From Oscillospiraceae bacterium (GTDB taxonomy: Bacteria; Bacillota_A; Clostridia; Oscillospirales; Oscillospiraceae): DNA of 63,136 nt. The stretch is from positions 1-63,136 of the forward strand of contig JAGAFT010000122.1 of the NCBI GenBank assembly GCA_017627975.1, read 5' to 3'. The position numbers were made by a program, and so were the translations under genes. Below are positions 25,104 through 31,479 of this stretch, one piece after another. The notes beneath the pieces are model-generated. The model did not search any database, was not told the origin of the DNA, and worked only from the letters and a program-made list of their open reading frames with translations. How positions within the stretch are numbered: position 1 is the first letter of the stretch; every line of letters starts with the position of its first letter.

Positions 25104-26093
25104 TTACCGCTCTTCGCGGAAATAGGGCAGACCCAGAGAAGCGGGGGGCTGATTCTCACGCTTGTTTCGCAGACTCGAGATCACCAGAACGATGATGGTG
25201 ACCACATAGGGAAGCATTTTGTACAGCTCCTTGACGGCCAGGTTCATGCCGGAGGGAATGTACATGTGGAGGATATAGAGTCCGCCGAACAGGAAGGAGG
25301 CCAGCACGCCGACATTCGGACGCCAGACCGTGAAGATCACCAGCGCGATGGCGAGCCAGCCGCGGTCGCCGAAGGCGTTGTTGGACCAGACGCCGGAGGC
25401 ATAGTCCATGACATAGTACAGACCGCCGAGGCCGGCAATCATGGAGCCGATGCAGGTGGCGGCATATTTGTAGCGGCCGACGTTGATGCCGGCGGCATCG
25501 GCCGTGGTGGGGCTTTCCCCGACGGCACGCAGGTGCAGTCCGACACGGGTGTGGTTGAGGATATAGGAAACCACGAGGGAGATGACCACGGCCAGATAGG
25601 CAAGGAAGCCGTAGCTCAGAAAAATCTTTCCAAACCAGCCGAGCCGCTCAGCGACAGGCAGGGCCCTGTGGAAGCTGGCACTGGTTGCGGACAGAGCGAT
25701 GGACGGAATGTCGGCGCCGGAGAGCTTGATCAGAGAGCCGCCGAAGAAGTTGCCAAAGCCGACGCCGAAGGTGGTCAGCGCCAGACCGGAGACGTTCTGG
25801 TTGGCGCGCAGCGTCACCGTCAGAAAACAGTAGATCAGGCCCATCAGCAGGGATCCCAGCATGGAGCAGAAGAGGGGGATGGCGATGGTCAGGAAGGGGT
25901 TCATGTGCCCGGCGGCGCCGTGCTCGTAAAAGAAGGCGCCGATGACGCCGCTGATGGCGCCGACATACATGATGCCCGGGATGCCGAGGTTCAGGTTGCC
26001 GGACTTTTCCGTGAGGGTCTCGCCGGTGCTGCCCAGCATTAGGGGAATCCCCTGGACGACGGCCCGGGGAATGAAGGAAACAAAATCAAACAT
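25104..26093 (-). CDS. BMP-type ABC permease (nucleoside importer), second
   Basis: This is a 329-residue polytopic permease (GSTGETLTEKSGNLNLGIPG, GRYKYAATCIGSMIAGLGG) of the type paired with BMP binding proteins, similar to the NupQ/YufQ class. The motif ESPTTADAAGINV is the cytoplasmic coupling loop for the ATPase. It lies three bases after the first permease and is the last gene of the operon controlled by the purine riboswitch, so a purine nucleoside substrate is likely. Confidence 0.88.
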   Translation of the reverse strand: MFDFVSFIPRAVVQGIPLMLGSTGETLTEKSGNLNLGIPGIMYVGAISGVIGAFFYEHGAAGHMNPFLTIAIPLFCSMLGSLLMGLIYCFLTVTLRANQNVSGLALTTFGVGFGNFFGGSLIKLSGADIPSIALSATSASFHRALPVAERLGWFGKIFLSYGFLAYLAVVISLVVSYILNHTRVGLHLRAVGESPTTADAAGINVGRYKYAATCIGSMIAGLGGLYYVMDYASGVWSNNAFGDRGWLAIALVIFTVWRPNVGVLASFLFGGLYILHMYIPSGMNLAVKELYKMLPYVVTIIVLVISSLRNKRENQPPASLGLPYFREER

Positions 26094-26096
26094 TGC

Positions 26097-27197
26097 TCAG
26101 CCCTCCTTTTCCGCGGAACGAAGGAAGTGAATCTCATAATTGATGAAGAACTCACTGCCGATGATGAAGAAGAGAATGATGCCGGTCAGAATGTCGCCAT
26201 AGGACTGGTTCAGGGCAAACTTCGTCGCGATCTCACCGGCGCCGCGTCCCAGAAAGACCAGCAGGAAGCTGGTGAGGATCATCCAGACGGGATTGAACTT
26301 GGCAAGCCAGGAGACCATCACGGCTGTAAAGCCGCGGCCGTCCACGATGTTGGGGGTCAGGGTGTGGTTGGTGCTGCCCACCAGCAGCAGCCCCGCGATG
26401 CCGCAGACGGCGCCGGAAAGCAGCATGGTGCGGATGATGACGCGGTCAACCTTGATGCCGACATAGCGGGCGGTGCGCTCGCTCTCGCCCACAACGGCGA
26501 TCTCGTAGCCGTGCTTGGAATAGTTCAGATAGACGTACATCGCGATACAGATCAGCGCCACAATGATGACGTTCAGCAGGTACTTGTAACCGCCGATCAC
26601 CGGAAACCAGCCAATCTCGGTGTTCTGGTTGATGATGCCGATCTGGCCGGAGCCCTTCGGCGATTCCCATACGACACAGAAATAGGCGACCAGCTGGGTG
26701 GCGACATAGTTCATCATCAGGGTGAAGAGCGTCTCGTTGGTATTCCACTTCGCCTTGAAGAAGGCGGGAATCCCGGCCCAGACTGCCCCGGCCAGGGCGC
26801 TGAAGAGGATCATGCAGACGATCACGGCCCAGTTGGGCATGGTGTTTCGCAGGCAGATCATGCAGGCGGCAGAAGCGAGCCCGCCGATCAGCGCCTGCCC
26901 CTCGCCGCCCAGGTTCCAGCAGCGCATCCGGAAGGCGGGCGTCACAGCCAGGGACACACACAGGAGCATCGCGATGTTCTGCAGCAGGACCCAGATTTTG
27001 CGCTTGGACCCGAAAGAGCCCTTCCAGATGGCCGCGTAGACGGCCAGAGGATCCTCGCCGGTGACGAGCGTCGTGATGAGCGCGCACGCGACCAGCGCAA
27101 TCAGCAGCGCCGTGCCGCGGATCAGCCACGCCTGATACCAGCGCAGCGCGCCGCGCCGGGAAACGTGAAAAAGAGGATTGTGCGCCTTTTTATTCAT
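26097..27197 (-). CDS. BMP-type ABC permease (nucleoside importer), first
   Basis: This is a 366-residue polytopic permease, NupP/YufP-like. The N-terminal cytoplasmic stretch is basic; then come helices with NIAMLLCVSLAVTPAFRMRC, LGGEGQALIGG and the coupling loop VVGESERTARYVGIKV. It partners with the permease encoded three bases downstream and overlaps the ATPase gene by eight bases. Confidence 0.88.
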   Translation of the reverse strand: MNKKAHNPLFHVSRRGALRWYQAWLIRGTALLIALVACALITTLVTGEDPLAVYAAIWKGSFGSKRKIWVLLQNIAMLLCVSLAVTPAFRMRCWNLGGEGQALIGGLASAACMICLRNTMPNWAVIVCMILFSALAGAVWAGIPAFFKAKWNTNETLFTLMMNYVATQLVAYFCVVWESPKGSGQIGIINQNTEIGWFPVIGGYKYLLNVIIVALICIAMYVYLNYSKHGYEIAVVGESERTARYVGIKVDRVIIRTMLLSGAVCGIAGLLLVGSTNHTLTPNIVDGRGFTAVMVSWLAKFNPVWMILTSFLLVFLGRGAGEIATKFALNQSYGDILTGIILFFIIGSEFFINYEIHFLRSAEKEG

Positions 27198-28728
27198 CGG
27201 CCTTCCCTCCCAGTTTTGTCATCATCAGTCCGACCTCGCGCTTGCTGGCGCCGCGCCCGGGAACGATACCGCTGACCTTGCCGCCGCAGAGAACCAGGAT
27301 CCGGTCGGCGAGCTCCAGCAGGACGTCCAGGTCCTCGCCGACGTAGATGACGGCGACGCCCGCGGCCTTCTGTTTGTTGATCAGGTCGTAGATGGTATAG
27401 GACGAGTTGATGTCAAGACCGCGCACCGCATAGGCGGTCAGCAGCACCGTGGGGGCGGAAGAGATCTCCCGGCCGACCAGAACCTTCTGGACATTTCCGC
27501 CGGACAGGCGGCGAACCGGGGTGGAGATGCCGGGGGTGCTCACCTCGAGGTTGCGTACCACGGTCTCGGCCAGCTCCTTCGGTGTGCGGCGGTCGGTGAA
27601 GAGCGAGTGCCCCTTGCGGAAGGAACGGAGCATCATATTGTCGGCCAGGTCCATGTTCGCCACCAGGCCCATACCGAGACGGTCTTCCGGGACAAAGGAG
27701 AGGCTGACCCCCATCTCGGCGATGCTGAGCGGATCCTTGCCGATGAGCTCTTCGCGAGCTCCGTTGTCTTCCACGTAGGAGATGCTGCCGGATTCCACGG
27801 GCTGCAGCCCGGCGATGGATTCGAGCAGCTCCTTCTGGCCGCAGCCGGAGATGCCGGCAATGCCGAGAATCTCGCCGGAATAGGCGTTGAAGCTCACGTG
27901 GTCAAGCTTAACGATGCCGTCAATGCTGCGCACGGTGAGATCCTTGACCTCGATGCGAAGCTTCGGGTTGACCGGCTCCGGGCGGTCGATGTTCAGCGTG
28001 ACGGCGTGCCCGACCATCATGTTGGTCATCTCCTGGGCGTTGGTCTTTTTGGTCGGCATGTCGCCGATAAACTGGCCGTGCCGGAGAATGGCGACGCGGT
28101 CGGAGAGCGCCTCCACCTCGTGCATCTTGTGGGTGATGATGACAATGGCCTTGCCGGCATCGCGCATGTTGCGCAGAACCGCAAAGAGCTTGTCCGTCTC
28201 CTGGGGAGTGAGTACGGCGGTGGGCTCGTCGAGAATCAGGATATCCGCACCGCGGTAGAGAACCTTCACGATCTCGACGGTCTGTTTCTGGGAAACGGAC
28301 ATGTCGTAGATTTTCTGGTCCGGGTCGACTTCAAAGCCGTAGGCGTCACAGATCTCACGGATCTTCCGGGAAGCGGTCTTAAGGTCAAGCTTTCCGTCAA
28401 GACCGAGGACGATGTTCTCCGCCGCCGTCAGCACGTCGACCAGCTTGAAATGCTGATGGATCATGCCGATGCCGAGATCGAAGGCGTCCTTCGGCGAGCG
28501 GATGACGACTTCTTTCCCGTCAATGCTGATGGTCCCTTCATCGGGAAAGTAGATTCCCGAAAGCATGTTCATCAGCGTGGTCTTGCCGCTGCCGTTTTCA
28601 CCCAGCAGGGCAAGGATCTCACCGCGGTAGATGTCCAGCCAGACCTTGTCATTGGCCAGGACGGAGCCGAAGCGCTTGGTGATGTTCCGCATTTTGACTG
28701 CGGCGATCTTGTTGTCCAAGGACATCAC
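27190..28728 (-). CDS. BMP-type ABC importer ATPase, two NBDs
   Basis: This is a 512-residue protein with two ABC domains. Domain 1 has GENGSGKTTL, a variant signature region VSQKQTVEIVKVL and ILILDEPTAVLTPQE. Domain 2 has a degenerate P-loop (GISGCGQKEL), RLSGGNVQK, and TAYAVRGLDI in place of the usual Walker B Glu. This asymmetry is normal in NupO/YufO-like proteins. Hairpins separate it from the binding-protein gene upstream. Confidence 0.9.
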   Translation of the reverse strand: MMSLDNKIAAVKMRNITKRFGSVLANDKVWLDIYRGEILALLGENGSGKTTLMNMLSGIYFPDEGTISIDGKEVVIRSPKDAFDLGIGMIHQHFKLVDVLTAAENIVLGLDGKLDLKTASRKIREICDAYGFEVDPDQKIYDMSVSQKQTVEIVKVLYRGADILILDEPTAVLTPQETDKLFAVLRNMRDAGKAIVIITHKMHEVEALSDRVAILRHGQFIGDMPTKKTNAQEMTNMMVGHAVTLNIDRPEPVNPKLRIEVKDLTVRSIDGIVKLDHVSFNAYSGEILGIAGISGCGQKELLESIAGLQPVESGSISYVEDNGAREELIGKDPLSIAEMGVSLSFVPEDRLGMGLVANMDLADNMMLRSFRKGHSLFTDRRTPKELAETVVRNLEVSTPGISTPVRRLSGGNVQKVLVGREISSAPTVLLTAYAVRGLDINSSYTIYDLINKQKAAGVAVIYVGEDLDVLLELADRILVLCGGKVSGIVPGRGASKREVGLMMTKLGGKADE

Positions 28729-28767
28729 CCTCCTTTATTTGTTAATAGATAATGGCAACAATGCCGC

Positions 28768-28844
28768 AAAGGGCAGCGCGGCGGCGAAAGTCACTGCGCT
28801 GCCCTTTGCAGCAAGAGAGGAGATCCCGGAAACCCGGGATCTCC
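28768..28844 (-). terminator. Two intercistronic hairpins after the BMP gene
   Basis: Two stable stems lie in the 127-base gap: GGAGATCCCGG/CCGGGATCTCC (28819-28844) and AAAGGGCAGCGC/GCGCTGCCCTTT (28768-28807). Neither has a good T-run on the minus strand, so partial termination or transcript protection of the binding-protein mRNA is more likely than a full stop. Confidence 0.6.
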
Positions 28845-28855
28845 TTGAAGGCAAA

Positions 28856-30034
28856 TCAGGCGTCGACGTTTACGATACCGTCGATGTCAATGTCAAAGTA
28901 CGGAGCGGAGCGGTACTCGGACTCGTGGAAGTAACCGTCGGAGATGACGTTGGTCTCGGGCTGGAAGTCGCCCATGTCATCGACGTCGGCCAGATACTCG
29001 GTGAGGGTCTCGCCGCCGACCGTCCAGGTGGAGGTGTCATAGACGTGGAGCTCGCCAGCCTCGAAGGCGGCCTTCGCGGCCTCGATGGCCTCGACGGTAC
29101 CCTCGGCGGCAACGGCCTCGTTCACGTCGGTGAGCTCGACAGAGCCCGTGGCGATGCTGCCGGTCCAGTCGGCCTCAATGGCCTCACCGTTCTTGACGCA
29201 CTCGATCATGTGCTCCATATAGGGAGTCCAGTTGATGCGGGAGGAGACGATAAAGGTGTTGGGGGCGACGGAAATGGTGCTGCCGTTGTAGGAGACGTTG
29301 GGGACACCGGCGGTCTCGCAGGCGGTCGGGGCACCGAAGGAGTCGGCGTGCTGGCTGATGAGCTTGCAGCCGTTGTTGATGAGCTTGTTGGCGCCTTCCT
29401 TCTCAAGGGCCTCATCGTACCAGGAGTTGGTGAAGGTCACTTCCATCGTAACGGTGGGGCAGACGGAGCGGGCACCGAGGAAGAAGGAGGTGTAGCCGGA
29501 TTTCACTTCGGCATAGGGGTAGGCACCGACATAACCCATCTTGGCCTCGTCGGCGGTGAAGTCGCCGTTTTCAATCATGGCGTTGAGCTTCATACCGGCG
29601 GCAATACCGGCGAGATAGCGGCCTTCATAGATGGAGGCGAAAGCGTTGTGGTAGTTGGCCAGGCCCTCGGTGTGGGCACGGGTACCGGTGGCGTGGCAGA
29701 ACTGGACATCCGGGTTCTCCTTGGCAACCTGGATCATGAAGGACTCGTGACCGAAGGAGTCGGCAAAAATCACGTTGCAGCCTTCGTCGATCAGTTCCTC
29801 GGCGGCATCGGCGCATTCCTGACCCTCGGGGATGTTGGTCTTGAGAATGTACTCGACACCCTGATTTTCACAGGCTTCCTTGGCGGAGTTCAGGAAGTTG
29901 AGGTCGTAAGTGGAGTTCTCATCATGCAGGAAAATGAAACCGACCTTTACCTCTGCGGCCTCTGCGGATGCAGCGGGGACAGCCAGGGCAAAGATCATAA
30001 CCAGAGTCAGTGCGAGAGCAATGATCTTTTTCAT
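28856..30034 (-). CDS. BMP-family (Med/TmpC-like) nucleoside-binding protein
   Basis: This 392-residue secreted protein has a signal peptide (MKKIIALALTLVMIFALAVP, cleavage near ASA). The mature BMP fold shows KVGFIFLHDENSTYDLNFLN, NVIFADSFGHESF, GYVGAYPYAEVKSG and CKLISQHADSFGAP. No lipobox Cys is seen, unlike most BMP proteins. The start at 30034 follows AAGGAG; the seven-residue longer frame would overlap that site. First gene of the importer operon, downstream of a purine riboswitch and terminator; a purine nucleoside or base is the likely ligand. Confidence 0.88.
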   Translation of the reverse strand: MKKIIALALTLVMIFALAVPAASAEAAEVKVGFIFLHDENSTYDLNFLNSAKEACENQGVEYILKTNIPEGQECADAAEELIDEGCNVIFADSFGHESFMIQVAKENPDVQFCHATGTRAHTEGLANYHNAFASIYEGRYLAGIAAGMKLNAMIENGDFTADEAKMGYVGAYPYAEVKSGYTSFFLGARSVCPTVTMEVTFTNSWYDEALEKEGANKLINNGCKLISQHADSFGAPTACETAGVPNVSYNGSTISVAPNTFIVSSRINWTPYMEHMIECVKNGEAIEADWTGSIATGSVELTDVNEAVAAEGTVEAIEAAKAAFEAGELHVYDTSTWTVGGETLTEYLADVDDMGDFQPETNVISDGYFHESEYRSAPYFDIDIDGIVNVDA

Positions 30035-30068
30035 TCTTTTGGTACTCCTTATCATATTTTTAATATTT

Positions 30069-30097
30069 GGAAGTGCCGTTGTGGGGGCGGCACTTCC
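30069..30097 (-). other. Hairpin just upstream of the BMP gene
   Basis: A 10-bp stem GGAAGTGCCG/CGGCACTTCC lies about 20 bases before the ribosome site. It has no T-run, so it could shield the leader or influence translation. Confidence 0.4.
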
Positions 30098-30111
30098 GGT
30101 CTATCTGTAGA

Positions 30112-30131
30112 GACACAGGCCTCCGAGATAC
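30112..30131. repeat. Leader direct repeat, copy 1
   Basis: Twenty bases (GACACAGGCCTCCGAGATAC on the plus strand) are repeated exactly at 30178-30197, both inside the transcribed leader of the BMP operon. An A/T-rich hairpin (30147-30168) with a T-rich run lies between the copies. Confidence 0.8.
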
Positions 30132-30177
30132 AAAAGAAAGAAATAAATACTTTTCAAAGGAAAAGTATGTGAGGAGG

Positions 30178-30197
30178 GACACAGGCCTCCGAGATAC
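30178..30197. repeat. Leader direct repeat, copy 2
   Basis: Second exact copy of the 20-base leader repeat, placed between the riboswitch terminator and the A/T-rich hairpin. Confidence 0.8.
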
Positions 30198-30215
30198 ATA
30201 AAAAGAAACAAAAAA

Positions 30216-30248
30216 CACCGTGGAACGGACTTGTAAAAGTTCCCGGTG
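30216..30248 (-). terminator. Riboswitch expression-platform terminator
   Basis: On the minus strand CACCGGGAAC pairs with GTTCCACGGTG (one bulge) and is followed by TTTTTTGTTTCTTTTT. It lies 64 bases after the purine aptamer and before the BMP gene, so it is the expected off-switch. Confidence 0.75.
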
Positions 30249-30311
30249 GAGAAAAGAATGAACTCGGAAGCGGCAGTACATGAAAAACCTCTTACACAGC
30301 TTCCTGATTCG

Positions 30312-30379
30312 TTCGATAGTCCGGTCATTTACGGTGTCCGGGTAGAGACTTCAAATCCATATCATTTGCTTATATCGAA
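30312..30379 (-). promoter_or_regulatory. Purine riboswitch aptamer, guanine class
   Basis: The minus strand shows the full aptamer. P1 is TTCGATA/TATCGAA, P2 is CAAAT/ATTTG around loop GATATGG, the junction is GTCTCTAC, P3 is CCGGACA/TGACCGG around loop CCGTAAA, and the final junction is ACTAT. The two loops match the conserved kissing loops. The specificity base in the last junction is C, as in guanine/hypoxanthine sensors, not U as in adenine sensors. It controls the nucleoside importer operon that follows. Confidence 0.93.
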
Positions 30380-30559
30380 ACACTATATTCAGAACGGACT
30401 TTCGTCCGGATGAGCGTACTATAACAGCTATTATACCAAAAGTCAAGCCGAAAATTTGGCATTTTACACATTTTTTGATTCAAACTTTTGTATAGTTTGA
30501 ACAATAAAAGCATTTTTGATCCGAATGATTCTCAGAAGTGAAATCATATGGAAAAGCGC

Positions 30560-30588
30560 TTGACTTTTGGCGCGCCGTTTTTTATGAT
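30560..30588 (+). promoter_or_regulatory. Promoter for NAD synthetase gene
   Basis: TTGACT and TATGAT are separated by 17 bases, with the ATG 40 bases downstream. It is a near-consensus housekeeping promoter. Confidence 0.75.
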
Positions 30589-30627
30589 GGGGAGGCAATC
30601 CGAAACAGACAAGGAGCGTGAAGAAGT

Positions 30628-31362
30628 ATGATCAGCAGAGACTGGAAAGCGGAACTGGAAGGACGTGTCGCGTGGATCCGCGGCCTGGTGGAAGACAGCG
30701 GGGTCAGGGGCATCATTTTCGGCAATTCCGGCGGGAAGGACAGTGCTCTGGTTGGGATTCTCTGCAAGGCCGCCTGCGAAAACACGGTCGGCATTATCAT
30801 GCCCTGTGCCTCCAGACGCAACTACGGCGAGGATGCCGATGACGGCCGCGCCCTGGCGGAGCAGTACGGCATCGAGACCTGCGTGGTGGATCTGACCGGT
30901 GTGCGGGAGGCTGAGCTTGCAGCCCTGAGAGGAATCACCGAGGTAAGCGACCTCGCCCTTAATAACATCGCGCCGCGCCTTCGCATGACAACGCTCTATA
31001 CCATCGCGGCGGCCGAGGGACGCCTGGTGGCCGGAACCGGAAACCGGAGCGAGGCATATATGGGATATTATACCAAGTGGGGTGACGGCGCCTGTGACTT
31101 CAACCCCATTGCGGACCTGACGGCGACGGAGGTGCGGGAGTTCCTTCGCTATCTCGGCGCCCCGCGGAGCATCATTGAAAAAGCCCCGTCGGCGGGCCTC
31201 TTTGACGGACAGACGGACGAGAAGGAGATGGGCGTGACCTATCGGGCGATTGACGAGTACCTGATGGAGGGCAAGGCCAGCGAGGAAGACCTTGCGATCA
31301 TCGAACGCTATCATGCCCGCAGCGAGCATAAGCGCAGACCCATCCCGGTCTACACCCCCTGA
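30628..31362 (+). CDS. nadE: NH3-dependent NAD(+) synthetase
   Basis: NadE amidates nicotinic acid adenine dinucleotide to NAD+, using ATP and ammonia. The 244-residue protein has the PP-loop SGGKDS (residues 34-39), then LVAGTGNRSEAYMGYYTKWG and CDFNPIADLTATEVR, which line the substrate site, and EKAPSAGLFDGQTDE near the end. There is no glutaminase domain, so free ammonia is the donor. A GAG-rich ribosome site (GGAGCG) precedes the ATG. It is monocistronic, with a strong terminator 53 bases downstream. Confidence 0.92.
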   Translation: MISRDWKAELEGRVAWIRGLVEDSGVRGIIFGNSGGKDSALVGILCKAACENTVGIIMPCASRRNYGEDADDGRALAEQYGIETCVVDLTGVREAELAALRGITEVSDLALNNIAPRLRMTTLYTIAAAEGRLVAGTGNRSEAYMGYYTKWGDGACDFNPIADLTATEVREFLRYLGAPRSIIEKAPSAGLFDGQTDEKEMGVTYRAIDEYLMEGKASEEDLAIIERYHARSEHKRRPIPVYTP

Positions 31363-31415
31363 GGCGGACGGTCGGCAGGGAAGAAAGCGGACAAGGTCCC
31401 GGAAAAAGAATGACA

Positions 31416-31445
31416 GGCAGCGGCCCCGGAAACGGGGCCGCTGCC
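31416..31445. terminator. Terminator between nadE and the GH3 gene
   Basis: A perfect 13-bp stem GGCAGCGGCCCCG/CGGGGCCGCTGCC with a GAAA loop. It lies between two converging genes and has only a short T-run. Confidence 0.75.
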
Positions 31446-31479
31446 TTGTATACGGTCGGTCTTGCAGAATAATTTTGCC

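Noticed and set aside
30112..30197. Two 20-base repeats with a gap, CRISPR-like at first sight
   Set aside because: Only two copies, no cas genes, and they lie inside a riboswitch-controlled leader.
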